This document shows, in pieces, positions 19,337-27,901 of a stretch of 64,000 nt of DNA; position 1 is the first letter of the stretch; each line of letters begins with the position of its first letter. The translations under genes were made by a program, and so were the position numbers. Under the pieces are notes generated by a model that worked only from the letters and a program-made list of their open reading frames with translations, had not been told where the DNA came from and ran no database searches. Source of the stretch: SG8-30 sp963695155 (lineage in GTDB: Bacteria > Pseudomonadota > Gammaproteobacteria > Steroidobacterales > Steroidobacteraceae); contig CAVOGD010000005.1 of assembly GCA_963695155.1 (NCBI GenBank), positions 186,001 to 250,000 of the forward strand, given 5' to 3'.

Positions 19337-20324
19337 ATGTCTGCCGAAACCCTGCGTCCCGGCGAAGTCCGCTGCGACTGGACGCCCGAAGAAGTCCGCG
19401 CGTTGCTGGCACTGCCGTTCGCCGACCTCATGTTCCACGCGCAGACCGCGCATCGGCGCCACTTCGATCCCAATGAAGTGCAGGTCTCCACGCTGCTGTC
19501 CGTCAAGACCGGCGCCTGCCCGGAGGACTGCGCCTACTGTCCGCAGAGCGTGCGCCACGACACCGGGACTGTCGCGCGAGGCCCTGATGGAGGTCGAGGC
19601 CGTCGTCGAACGCGCCCGTGCGGCCAGGGACTCCGGTGCCACGAGGTTCTGCATGGGCGGCGCCTACCGCAGCCCCAAGGACCGCGACCTCGCGGTGGTC
19701 GTCGAGATGGTGCGCGGCGTGCGCGCGCTGGGCCTCGAGACCTGCGCGACGCTCGGCATGCTGACGCCCGCCCAGGCGCAGACGCTCAAGGGCGCCGGCC
19801 TCGACTACTACAACCACAACCTCGACACGTCGGAGGCTTTCTACGGCAAGGTCATCTCGACGCGCACCTACCAGGACCGTCTCGACACGCTCGAGGCCGT
19901 GCGCACGGCCGGCATCAACGTCTGCTGCGGCGGGATCCTGGGCATGGGCGAGGCGGCCGAGGACAGGGCAGCGCTGCTGCACACGCTCGCCACGCTCGAC
20001 CCGCATCCCGAGAGCGTGCCGATCAACCAGCTGGTGCCGGTCGAGGGCACGCCGCTGGCCGGCACCGACGCCATCGACCCGCTGGAGTTCGTGCGCTGCA
20101 TCGCCGTCGCACGCATCCTGATGCCGCGCTCGCACGTGCGCCTGTCCGCCGGCCGCGCCGAGATGAGCGACGAGATGCAGGCACTGTGCTTCCTGGCCGG
20201 CGCGAACTCGATCTTCTACGGCGAGAAGCTGCTCACCACCGGCAATCCGGACGTGGCGCACGACCATGCGCTGTTCCGCCGTCTGGGGATCCGCTTCGAA
20301 GGCGGGCATGTCGCTGCTGCGTGA
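19337..20324 (+). pseudogene. bioB: biotin synthase, interrupted by one +1 frameshift
   Basis: Radical-SAM enzyme that inserts sulphur into dethiobiotin. Residues 1-77 run from MSAETLRPGE through the 4Fe-4S motif GACPEDCAYCPQS to HDTG. An extra A at 19568 (GGG-A-CTG) then shifts the frame, and the rest (LSREALMEVEAVVERARAA ... YYNHNLDTS ... SVPINQLVPVEGTPL ... FYGEKLLTT) continues to the stop at 20324. Repaired, the protein is 328 residues, the normal size. AAAGGA precedes the start. It leads the bioB-F-C-D operon and overlaps bioF by 17 nt. Error in the sequence is more likely than real loss because bioF, bioC and bioD domains are intact. Confidence 0.92.
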
Positions 20325-22443
20325 CAGGCTGGACCAGATCGCCGCGCGCGGCCTGTATCGCCACCGGCGCCTGGTCAGCGGCCTGCGACCCGGCCGCCGC
20401 GCGGTCGAGGCGGTCGTGGACGGCCGCGAGTGCCTGACCTTCTGCTCCAACGACTACCTGGGCCTCGCGCGGCACCCGGCCGTGACCGAGGCATTCGCCG
20501 GGGCAGCCCGCGCGCACGGCGTGGGCAGCGGCGCCTCGCACCTCATCACCGGGCACCACCCCGAGCACCACGAACTCGAGGAGGCGCTGGCCGACTTCAC
20601 GGGCCGGCCGCGCGCGCTCTTGTTCTCGACCGGCTACATGGCGAACCTCGGTGTCGCCAGCGCGCTGCTGTCGCCGGCCGACGCGGTCTTCGAGGACGTG
20701 CTGAACCACGCCTCGCTGCTCGACGCCGGCCGGCTGCGCGGCGCGCGTTTCCATCGCTACCCGCATGGCGACGTCGCCGCGCTCGACGCGCAGCTGGGCG
20801 ACGGCCGGCCCGGCACCGCGCTGGTGATGACGGATGGCGTGTTCAGCATGGACGGCGACATGGCGCCGCTGCCCGGGCTCGCCGCCAGCTGCAAACGCCA
20901 CGGCGCATGGCTCATGGTCGACGATGCGCACGGCCTGGGCGTGACGGGCGCGACCGGGCGCGGCTCGCTCGAGCACTGGGGCCTGGCGGCGGACGACGTG
21001 CCGATCCTGATGGGCACGCTGGGCAAGGCCTTCGGCACCTTCGGCGCGTTCGTCGCCGGCAGTGAAGACCTCGTCGAATTGCTCATCCAGCGCGCGCGTA
21101 CCTACATCTACACGACGGCCCTGCCGCCGGCGGTGGCCGCGGCAGCACGCGCCGCACTGGGCGTCGCCGAGGCCGAGCCCTGGCGGCGCGAGCGCGTGCT
21201 GGCGAACGCAGCACTGTTCCGCCGGCTGGCCCTGGACGCCGGCCTCACGGTCGGCGACTCCGTGACGCCGATCCAGCCCGTGTTGCTGGGCGACCCGCGC
21301 GCCGCCGTGGCCGCCAGCGAGGCACTGCTCGAACGCGGGCTGCTGGTAACCGCCATTCGCCCGCCCACCGTGCCCGACGGAACCTCGCGGCTGCGGGTCA
21401 CGCTGTCGGCGGAGCATACGACTGCGGAAGTGGAACGGCTGGTGGAAACGATGTGCCATTGCCTTCCGGAGGGGTCAGACCCCAACGGGGTCAGACCCCG
21501 CACAGGGGGAGCAGCCGCCGACGGGGTCAGACCCCGCGCAGGGGGGCCAACGCGGACGGGGTCAGACCCCGCGCAGGGGGTGCAAACGCCCACGGGGTCA
21601 GACCCCACACAGGGGGGTCTGACCCCTCCTCAGCATGACCGGCGCATCGCGCATCGACAGCCGGGCACTGCGTCGCACGCTGGACCGCGCCGCCGCGTCG
21701 TACGACGAGGCCGCGGTGCTGCAGGCCGAAGTGTGCGCGCGCCTGCTCGAGCGGCTGTCCTACGTCGCGCTGTCCCCCGCCACCGTGCTGGACGTCGGCT
21801 GCCGCACCGCCGGCGGCGCGCGCGCCCTGGCCGAATGCTATCCGCAGGCCACCGTCATCGCCGTCGACCCGTCCGTCGGCATGCTGCGCCAGGCCAGCGG
21901 GCCGCGGTTCGCCAGGATCTGCGCCGAGCCGACGCGACTGCCGCTGCCCGACGCAAGCGTGGACCTGCTGTTCAGCAACCTCACGCTGCCCTGGTGCGAC
22001 GACCTGGACGCGGCGCTCTGCGAATTCCGGCGGGTCACCAGGCCGAACGGGCTGGTGCATTTCGCGACCTTCGGCCCCGACACGCTGCGCGAACTGCGCG
22101 CCGCCTGCGGCCGCGCGCCGGAGGCCTGCCTGTTCACGGACCTGCACGACATCGGCGACGGCCTGGTGCGGGCGGGTCTCGTGGAGCCGGTCCTCGACGT
22201 GCAGCGCTACACGCTGACTTACCGCGACGTCGCCTCGCTCATGCACGACCTGCGGGCGCTGGGCGCGCTCGGCGGCACGGCCGCGCCGGGCGGCGGCCTG
22301 GCGGGACGCAGCCGGCTGGCGGCGCTGGCCTCGGCTTACGAGCCGATGCGCCGCGCAGGCCTGCTGCCGGCCACTTGCGAGGTCGTGTTCGGCCAGGCCT
22401 GGGGCCCGGCCGGCGCGCCGCAGCGCGCGCAGCGCCGCGGTGA
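20308..22443 (+). CDS. bioF: 8-amino-7-oxononanoate synthase with a read-through C-terminal extension
   Basis: PLP enzyme joining pimeloyl thioester and alanine. The conserved part (about 385 residues, to 21465) is complete: FCSNDYLGLARHP, GVGSGASHLITGHH, MVDDAHGLGVTG, the PLP-lysine in MGTLGKAFGTFGAFV and the C-terminal SRLRVTLSAEHT. There is then no stop: the frame enters the GGGGTCAGACCCC array at 21471-21626 and stays open through almost all of bioC in another frame, ending at 22443 (711 residues). The tail is low-complexity and basic and surely not part of the enzyme fold. A lost stop codon, through repeat insertion or an indel, is the likely cause. ATG 20308 overlaps bioB. Confidence 0.85.
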   Translation: MSLLRDRLDQIAARGLYRHRRLVSGLRPGRRAVEAVVDGRECLTFCSNDYLGLARHPAVTEAFAGAARAHGVGSGASHLITGHHPEHHELEEALADFTGRPRALLFSTGYMANLGVASALLSPADAVFEDVLNHASLLDAGRLRGARFHRYPHGDVAALDAQLGDGRPGTALVMTDGVFSMDGDMAPLPGLAASCKRHGAWLMVDDAHGLGVTGATGRGSLEHWGLAADDVPILMGTLGKAFGTFGAFVAGSEDLVELLIQRARTYIYTTALPPAVAAAARAALGVAEAEPWRRERVLANAALFRRLALDAGLTVGDSVTPIQPVLLGDPRAAVAASEALLERGLLVTAIRPPTVPDGTSRLRVTLSAEHTTAEVERLVETMCHCLPEGSDPNGVRPRTGGAAADGVRPRAGGPTRTGSDPAQGVQTPTGSDPTQGGLTPPQHDRRIAHRQPGTASHAGPRRRVVRRGRGAAGRSVRAPARAAVLRRAVPRHRAGRRLPHRRRRARPGRMLSAGHRHRRRPVRRHAAPGQRAAVRQDLRRADATAAARRKRGPAVQQPHAALVRRPGRGALRIPAGHQAERAGAFRDLRPRHAARTARRLRPRAGGLPVHGPARHRRRPGAGGSRGAGPRRAALHADLPRRRLAHARPAGAGRARRHGRAGRRPGGTQPAGGAGLGLRADAPRRPAAGHLRGRVRPGLGPGRRAAARAAPR
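21471..21626 (+). repeat. array of six GGGGTCAGACCCC palindromes, partly a 36-bp tandem repeat
   Basis: Direct copies start at 21471, 21487, 21523, 21558 and 21594, and an inverted copy (GGGGTCTGACCCC) at 21614. Copies two to five are 36, 35 and 36 bp apart with a shared GCGCAGGGGG after the palindrome. The array has no stop codon in any forward frame until the inverted copy. It ends 8 bp before the bioC start. Confidence 0.85.
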
Positions 22444-22489
22444 GTTCGCGGTGGACGCAACCCGAATCGGCCTGCGGAACAGGGAGTGA
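21635..22489 (+). CDS. bioC: malonyl-ACP O-methyltransferase
   Basis: Methylates malonyl-ACP to start pimelate synthesis. The 284-residue protein has the SAM motif I VLDVGCRTAGGARAL (near residue 49; the usual second Gly-rich position is altered), post-I AVDPSVGMLRQA and LLFSNLTLPWCDDL, as in BioC. The ATG at 21635 overlaps a TGA of one repeat-array frame. Located between bioF and bioD; the bioF frame runs through it out of phase. Its stop overlaps a GTG just ahead of bioD. Confidence 0.92.
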   Translation: MTGASRIDSRALRRTLDRAAASYDEAAVLQAEVCARLLERLSYVALSPATVLDVGCRTAGGARALAECYPQATVIAVDPSVGMLRQASGPRFARICAEPTRLPLPDASVDLLFSNLTLPWCDDLDAALCEFRRVTRPNGLVHFATFGPDTLRELRAACGRAPEACLFTDLHDIGDGLVRAGLVEPVLDVQRYTLTYRDVASLMHDLRALGALGGTAAPGGGLAGRSRLAALASAYEPMRRAGLLPATCEVVFGQAWGPAGAPQRAQRRGEFAVDATRIGLRNRE

Positions 22490-22494
22490 GCCAG

Positions 22495-23187
22495 ATGGCG
22501 CGTCGCGACTTCTTCGTCACGGGGACCGACACCGGGATCGGCAAGACCCTGGCCGCCGTCGCGATGCTGCGGGCGTGGCGCGACCGCGGCCTGTCGGTCG
22601 CGGGCATGAAACCTGTCGCGTCCGGCGCCGTGCGCACGCCGGACGGGCTGCGCAACGACGACGCGCTGGCGCTGGCGGCCGGGAGTTCGCGGCAGTGGCC
22701 ATACGAGGTGGTCAACCCGTTCACCTTCGAACCGCCGATCGCGCCACATCTCGCGGCGCTCGAGGCAGGTATCGAGATCGGGCTTCCGCCCATCAGCGCA
22801 GCGCTGTCCCGCCTGCAGAAGGCAAGCGACGTCGTGGTCGTCGAGGGCGCCGGCGGGTTCCTGGTGCCGCTGGCGCCGGGACGGTCGTTCGCCGACCTGC
22901 CGGCGGCGCTGGGTCTCGAGGTGATCCTCGTGGTGGGGCTGCGGCTCGGCTGCCTCAATCACGCCTTCCTCACGGCCGAAGCCGTCGCTGCGCGGCGATT
23001 GCGCCTGGCCGGCTGGATCGGCAACCAGGTCGACGCCGGCTATGACCGGCTTGCCGATAACCTGCAGTGCCTGCGGCAGGCCCTGCCGGCCCCCTGCCTG
23101 GGGGTCATCGCGCACATGGCAGTCCCCGACGTGGCCCGGGCTGCGCAGTGCCTGACGGACCTGCCGGCCTTGACGCCAGCCTCCTGA
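22495..23187 (+). CDS. bioD: dethiobiotin synthetase
   Basis: ATP-dependent carboxylase closing the ureido ring of dethiobiotin. 230 residues with the P-loop FFVTGTDTGIGKT at the start, AGMKPVASGA, and VVVEGAGGFLVPL. The ATG at 22495 has GGGAG about 9 nt upstream; GTG 22486, overlapping the bioC stop, is the alternative and would add three residues. Last gene of the biotin operon. Confidence 0.95.
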   Translation: MARRDFFVTGTDTGIGKTLAAVAMLRAWRDRGLSVAGMKPVASGAVRTPDGLRNDDALALAAGSSRQWPYEVVNPFTFEPPIAPHLAALEAGIEIGLPPISAALSRLQKASDVVVVEGAGGFLVPLAPGRSFADLPAALGLEVILVVGLRLGCLNHAFLTAEAVAARRLRLAGWIGNQVDAGYDRLADNLQCLRQALPAPCLGVIAHMAVPDVARAAQCLTDLPALTPAS

Positions 23188-23525
23188 GGCGGGCGGCGGC
23201 AGGGGTCGCGCCGTGCGGCTCCCGCACGCGGGCCGGGCATCGAGACGCTCGTTTGCACGATCACGGGCCGTTTTTTGCACTGCAACTGCGCTTAACACGT
23301 ATCTCCAGGCGCTTAACACCTATTGATGCGTGTCGCGGCAGGCACGCAGCATCGGTGTCCATGCGCGAGAGGGGATCGTGCATGCCGTGGTTCATGCGCA
23401 GTACGGGCAGGACCGCGGCGACTGTCCAGGCAACAACAATTGGTCCCAGTCGAGCGGCGCCCAAGCGACCGTCTCCCCAGGCCGCATGGCGTTAGGCGCC
23501 AGCCCGGCCTGTTGGGGGAGGTCCC
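23188..23525 (+). promoter_or_regulatory. 338-bp region upstream of the hydrogenase operon with a tandem 15-bp repeat
   Basis: GCGCTTAACACSTAT occurs at 23288-23302 and 23309-23323, 21 bp apart, 14 of 15 bases identical, so both lie on the same DNA face. They are about 200 bp before hoxK. A short stem ending in TTTTTT at 23262-23278 may terminate bioD transcription. I see no convincing sigma-54 (-24/-12) promoter and no gene. GGGGGAGG directly precedes hoxK as the ribosome site. Confidence 0.5.
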
Positions 23526-24611
23526 ATGACAGAAACCTTCTATGACGTGATGCGCCGCCGCGGCGTCACCCGTCGCAGCTTCATCAAGTTCTGCAGCCTG
23601 ACGGCCACATCGCTCGGCCTCGGGCCCGCATTCGTGCCGAAGATCGCGCACGCGATGGAGACCAAGCCTCGTACGCCGGTCATCTGGCTGCACGGCCTGG
23701 AGTGCACCTGCTGCACGGAGGCGTTCATCCGCTCGGCGCACCCGCTCGTCAAGGACGTGATCCTGTCGATGATCTCGCTCGACTACGACGACACCATCAT
23801 GGCGGCCGCCGGCCACCAGGCCGAGCAGATCCTCGAGGACACCATCGAGAAATACGACGGGCAGTTCCTGCTGGCCTGCGAGGGCAATCCCCCGCTCAAC
23901 GAGGACGGCATGTACTGCTTCCAGGGCGGCATCCCCTATGTGGAGAAGCTGCGCAAGATGGCGAACCACTGCTCCGCCATCATCGCCTGGGGTTCCTGCG
24001 CATCGTGGGGCTGCGTGCAGGCGGCCCGGCCGAATCCCACCCAGGCCGTGCCGATCCACAAGGTGATCACCAACAAGCCGATCATCAAGGTGCCGGGCTG
24101 TCCGCCCATCCCCGAGGTCATGACCGCGGTGGTGACCTACCTGCTGACCTTCGGCATGCCGGCGCTCGACCGCCAGGGGCGGCCGAAGATGTTCTACAGC
24201 CAGCGCATCCACGACAAGTGCTACCGGCGGCCGCATTTCGACGCCGGCCAGTTCGTCGAGACTTTCGACGACGAGGGCGCGCGCAAGGGCTATTGCCTGT
24301 ACAAGGTGGGCTGCAAGGGACCGACGACCTACAACGCCTGCTCGACGACGCGCTGGAACGAGGGCGTGTCGTTCCCGATCGGCTCCGGGCACGGCTGCAT
24401 CGGCTGCTCCGAGGACGACTTCTGGGACAAGGGCTCGTTCTACGACCGGGTCACGGACATCCAGCCGCAGATCGAGAGCACGGCCGACAAGGTGGGCGGC
24501 ACCCTCGCCGCCGCCACCGGCATCGCCATCGCCGCGCATGCCGCGGCCACGGCCATCAAGCGCGTGCGCAGCAACAAGCCCGCGTCGACCACCGAGAAGG
24601 GAGGTGCCTGA
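23526..24611 (+). CDS. hoxK: membrane-bound [NiFe] hydrogenase small subunit, oxygen-tolerant type
   Basis: Carries the FeS relay of a group 1d uptake hydrogenase. A 43-residue Tat signal (RRSFIK at 16-21, cleavage after AHA) directs export of the folded protein. Counting the mature chain from residue 44, all six ligands of the proximal [4Fe-3S] cluster are present: C17, C19, C20 (LECTCC), C115 and C120 (GSCASWGC), C149 (KVPGC). C19 and C120 are the two extra cysteines that define oxygen tolerance. The medial and distal cluster motifs follow (IHDKCYRR, CLYKVGCKGPTTYNAC, GHGCIGCSE). A C-terminal hydrophobic anchor spans about residues 322-340. First gene of the operon; the order matches the Ralstonia eutropha MBH operon. 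Confidence 0.97.
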   Translation: MTETFYDVMRRRGVTRRSFIKFCSLTATSLGLGPAFVPKIAHAMETKPRTPVIWLHGLECTCCTEAFIRSAHPLVKDVILSMISLDYDDTIMAAAGHQAEQILEDTIEKYDGQFLLACEGNPPLNEDGMYCFQGGIPYVEKLRKMANHCSAIIAWGSCASWGCVQAARPNPTQAVPIHKVITNKPIIKVPGCPPIPEVMTAVVTYLLTFGMPALDRQGRPKMFYSQRIHDKCYRRPHFDAGQFVETFDDEGARKGYCLYKVGCKGPTTYNACSTTRWNEGVSFPIGSGHGCIGCSEDDFWDKGSFYDRVTDIQPQIESTADKVGGTLAAATGIAIAAHAAATAIKRVRSNKPASTTEKGGA

Positions 24612-24613
24612 TC

Positions 24614-26404
24614 ATGGCCGCTTACGAAACACAGGGCTTCACTCTCGACAACGGCGGCAAGCGCGTGGTCGTCGACCCCATCTGCCGCATCGAAGGGCAC
24701 CTGCGCATCGAGGTCAATCTCGACGACAGGAACGTCATCCGCAACGCGGTGTCGACCGGCACCATGTGGCGCGGCCTGGAAGTCATCCTCAAGGGCCGTG
24801 ACCCGCGTGACGCGTGGGCCTTCACCGAGAGGATCTGCGGCGTCTGCACCGGCGTGCACGCGCTCGCCTCGGTGCGCGCCGTCGAGAATGCGCTGGCGAT
24901 CGAGATCCCGAAGAACGCCAACGTCATCCGCAACCTGATGCACGCGACGCTGTACGCGCAGGACCACCTCGTGCACTTCTACCACCTGCACGCGCTGGAC
25001 TGGGTGGATATCGTCAGCGCGCTGTCCGCGGACCCGAAGAAGACTTCGGAGCTCGCGCAGAGCATCTCCAGCTGGCCGATGTCCTCGCCGGGCTACTTCC
25101 GCGACGTGCATGCACGTCTCAAGAAGTTCGCCGAGAGCGGCCAGCTGGGGCCATTCGCCAACGCCTACTGGGGCAACCCGGCGTACAAGCTGCCGCCGGA
25201 AGCGAACCTGATGGCCGTTGCGCACTACCTGGAGGCGCTCGACTTCCAGAAGGAGATCGTCAAGATCCAGACCATCTTCGGCGGCAAGAACCCGCACCCG
25301 AACTGGCTGGTGGGCGGCATGCCCTGCTCCATCAACGTCAACGACACGGGCGCGGTCGGCGCCATCAACATGGAACGGCTGAACCAGGTCACCAAGATCG
25401 TCGACGACACCATCGCCTTCATCGACAACGTCTACATCCCGGACCTGCTGGCGATCGCGTCCTTCTACAAGACCTGGACCCATGGCGGCGGGCTGGCCTC
25501 GAAGTGCCTGATGTCGTACGGCGACTTCCCGGAACGCGCCAACGACCACACGGCTTCCAGCCTGGCCTTCCCGCGCGGCGCCATCGTCGACGGCGACCTC
25601 AGCACGGTGCACGAGATCGACCTGGACGACCCGGAGCAGGTGCAGGAATTCGTGGATCACTCCTGGTACACCTACGCCGAGTCCGGCAAGGGGCTGCACC
25701 CGTACGACGGCGAGACCAACCCGAAGTTCGATCCCGGCCCGGGCATCAAGGGCACGCGGACCCGCATCGAGAACCTCGACGAGAGCGCCAAGTACAGCTG
25801 GGTCAAGGCGCCGCGCTGGCGCGGCCACCCGATGGAAGTGGGCCCGCTGGCCCGCTACGTGATCGGTTACGCGCAGGGCAAGCCCGAGTTCAAGGAGCCC
25901 GTGGACAAGGTGCTCGCCGACCTGGGGCTGCCGCTGGGCGCGATCTTCTCGACCCTGGGCCGCACCGCGGCGCGCGGGCTCGAGTGCTCGTGGGCGGCGC
26001 ACAAGATGCGCCAGTACACGGACGAACTGATCGCCAACATCAAGACCGGCGATACCGACTGCGCCAACGTGGAGAAGTGGGAGCCGAAGACCTGGCCGCA
26101 ACAGGCCCGCGGGCACGGCTTCGTCGAGGCGCCGCGCGGCGCGCTCGGCCACTGGGTGACGATCGAGGACACCAAGATCGCCAATTACCAGTGCATCGTG
26201 CCGACCACCTGGAACGCGTCGCCGCGTGACGGCAAGGGCCAGATCGGCGCCTATGAGGCTGCACTCCTCGACACGCCGCTGGCGGTCGCGGACCAGCCAC
26301 TGGAGATCCTGCGCACCATCCACAGCTTCGACCCGTGCCTGGCGTGCGCCACGCATGTCATGGCGCCGGACGGGCGGGAACTGACCTCGGTCAAGGTGCG
26401 CTGA
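24614..26404 (+). CDS. hoxG: membrane-bound [NiFe] hydrogenase large subunit
   Basis: 596-residue precursor holding the Ni-Fe(CN)2CO site. The Ni ligands are the cysteines of RICGVC (residues 75 and 78) and of DPCLACATH (575 and 578). The 15 residues after His581 (VMAPDGRELTSVKVR) are the peptide removed by the HoxM protease after metal insertion. It has no export signal and travels with HoxK. Starts 2 bp after the hoxK stop. The sequence is full length with no disruption. Confidence 0.97.
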   Translation: MAAYETQGFTLDNGGKRVVVDPICRIEGHLRIEVNLDDRNVIRNAVSTGTMWRGLEVILKGRDPRDAWAFTERICGVCTGVHALASVRAVENALAIEIPKNANVIRNLMHATLYAQDHLVHFYHLHALDWVDIVSALSADPKKTSELAQSISSWPMSSPGYFRDVHARLKKFAESGQLGPFANAYWGNPAYKLPPEANLMAVAHYLEALDFQKEIVKIQTIFGGKNPHPNWLVGGMPCSINVNDTGAVGAINMERLNQVTKIVDDTIAFIDNVYIPDLLAIASFYKTWTHGGGLASKCLMSYGDFPERANDHTASSLAFPRGAIVDGDLSTVHEIDLDDPEQVQEFVDHSWYTYAESGKGLHPYDGETNPKFDPGPGIKGTRTRIENLDESAKYSWVKAPRWRGHPMEVGPLARYVIGYAQGKPEFKEPVDKVLADLGLPLGAIFSTLGRTAARGLECSWAAHKMRQYTDELIANIKTGDTDCANVEKWEPKTWPQQARGHGFVEAPRGALGHWVTIEDTKIANYQCIVPTTWNASPRDGKGQIGAYEAALLDTPLAVADQPLEILRTIHSFDPCLACATHVMAPDGRELTSVKVR

Positions 26405-26430
26405 AGGCGCCCAGGCGCCCGGGAGGCAAC

Positions 26431-27180
26431 ATGGAAACCACTTCGCCCAAGGGACCGGCGTACGTTCGGCCGCGCAGCGGCGCGCCCGGGTCGGTGGCCG
26501 ACGGTCTCGGCTACCGCGAGAACATGCGCGTCGTGTACGTCTGGGAGGCGCCCCTGCGGATCTGGAAGTTCGTGACCGCGGCGGCCGTCCTGGTGCTGAT
26601 GGTCACCGGCTACCTGATCGGCAAGCCGCTGCCCTCGGTGGGCGGCGAAGCCAGCGACTACTACGTCATGGGCTACGTCCGCATGATCCACTTCATCGCG
26701 GGCCAGACCCTGGCGGTCGCTTTCATCGGCCGGATCTACTGGGCTTTCGTGGGCAACCGATGGGCGCGCGAGTTGTTCGCGCCAAGCGTGTTCAGCCGGG
26801 AATTCTGGGAAGGGTTCTGGTGGAAGATCCGCTACTACCTGTTCCTGACCGACGAGAAGCGCCTGTACATCGGGCACAACCCGCTGCAGAACCTGGCTTC
26901 GTTCGTGCTGTTCGTCCTGGTCATGCTGTGGATGATCGCGTCGGGGCTCGCCATGTACGGCGAGGGGCTCGGCGCCGGCAGCTGGGCCTCGACGCTGTTC
27001 GGCTGGGTGATCCCGCTGGTCGGGCAGAGCCAGGATGTGCACACCTTCCACCGGCTCGGCATGTGGATGCTGCTGATCTTCACGGCCATCCACGTCTACT
27101 TCGTGTTCCGCGACGACATCGACTCGAGGCAGGCGGTCCTGAGCTCGATGGCCAGCGGTTACCGGCACCTCAAGGACTGA
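26431..27180 (+). CDS. hoxZ: Ni/Fe-hydrogenase b-type cytochrome subunit
   Basis: 249 residues with four strongly hydrophobic segments (about residues 46-64, 82-106, 156-178, 210-230). Histidines in MIHFIAG, VHTFHRLGMW and AIHVYFVF are candidate heme b ligands. HoxZ/HyaC anchors the HoxKG dimer to the periplasmic side of the membrane and passes electrons to quinone. GGGAGG precedes ATG 26431; the frame is open further upstream but that part overlaps hoxG. A 100-bp gap with GC-rich inverted repeats follows. Confidence 0.95.
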   Translation: METTSPKGPAYVRPRSGAPGSVADGLGYRENMRVVYVWEAPLRIWKFVTAAAVLVLMVTGYLIGKPLPSVGGEASDYYVMGYVRMIHFIAGQTLAVAFIGRIYWAFVGNRWARELFAPSVFSREFWEGFWWKIRYYLFLTDEKRLYIGHNPLQNLASFVLFVLVMLWMIASGLAMYGEGLGAGSWASTLFGWVIPLVGQSQDVHTFHRLGMWMLLIFTAIHVYFVFRDDIDSRQAVLSSMASGYRHLKD

Positions 27181-27280
27181 GCGGCGCGGTACGGCGGGCA
27201 GCGGCGGGCGCCGGCCGGGCGCCGGCCCGCCCGCGGTCTGCCCCGGCCAGCCAGCGTTCCTTATCAGTTATCCTCGTCCC
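27181..27280 (+). promoter_or_regulatory. gap between hoxZ and hoxM with a tandem 11-bp repeat and a possible internal promoter
   Basis: GGGCGCCGGCC is repeated head to tail at 27206-27216 and 27217-27227 and can fold into GC-rich hairpins. TATCCT at 27269-27274 ends 6 nt before the hoxM start, where a -10 box would give a leaderless message. The hairpin may lower read-through from the structural genes to the maturation genes; this is inference. Confidence 0.35.
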
Positions 27281-27901
27281 ATGAGCGCACAGCCCTCCAT
27301 CCTCGTCCTCGGCATCGGCAACCTGCTGTGGGCCGACGAGGGCTTCGGCGTACGGGCGGCGGAGGAGTTCGGCAGGCGCTTCGAACACGACGAGCGGGTC
27401 ACCCTGATGGACGGCGGCACGCAGGGCCTGTACCTGCTGCCGCACGTGCAGGCCGCCACGCACCTCATCGTCTTCGATGCCATCGACTACGGGCTCGAGC
27501 CCGGCACGCTGAAGGTCGTGGTGGACGGCGACGTACCGGCGTTCATGGGCGTCAAGAAGATGAGCCTGCACCAGACAGGGTTCCAGGACGTGCTGGCGGC
27601 GGCCCAGCTCACGGGCCAGTGCCCGGCGCACCTGGTGCTGATCGGCGTGCAGCCCGCCGTGCTCGACGACTACGGCGGCAGCCTGCGCGACGTGGTGCGC
27701 GGGCAACTCGGGCCGGCCTGCGATGCGGCCGCGCAGTGGCTGCTCAAGTGGGACATCAGGCTGGTGCGGCGCGCCGCCGACGGCGCGTCCGGGATCAACG
27801 CCGCGGCGCTGTCGCTGACTCCCTTCGAGGACGGGCGGCCGTCGGAACACGAGGCCTGCCGCACCGGTGATGCGCGCTTCCTGCGCCGGGAACCCCGCTG
27901 A
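27281..27901 (+). CDS. hoxM: hydrogenase maturation endopeptidase
   Basis: 206-residue aspartic-type protease that trims the C-terminus of HoxG. The start ILVLGIGNLLWADEGFGV contains the metal-sensing Glu, and the middle VFDAIDYG and later SLHQTGFQDVL carry the other conserved Asp and His. No ribosome site precedes the ATG. The stop overlaps the hoxL start by one base. Length and motifs fit HyaD/HoxM. Confidence 0.95.
   Translation: MSAQPSILVLGIGNLLWADEGFGVRAAEEFGRRFEHDERVTLMDGGTQGLYLLPHVQAATHLIVFDAIDYGLEPGTLKVVVDGDVPAFMGVKKMSLHQTGFQDVLAAAQLTGQCPAHLVLIGVQPAVLDDYGGSLRDVVRGQLGPACDAAAQWLLKWDIRLVRRAADGASGINAAALSLTPFEDGRPSEHEACRTGDARFLRREPR

Noticed and set aside
21471..21626. CRISPR array
   Set aside because: Spacing is regular for only four units, the repeat word is a 13-bp palindrome also scattered elsewhere, the intervening parts are similar to one another, and no cas gene is present.
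23337..23352. Sigma-54 promoter before hoxK (GG-N10-GC at about 23337)
   Set aside because: Only the two dinucleotides match; the TGGCAC and TTGCA elements are absent, so chance is likely in GC-rich DNA.
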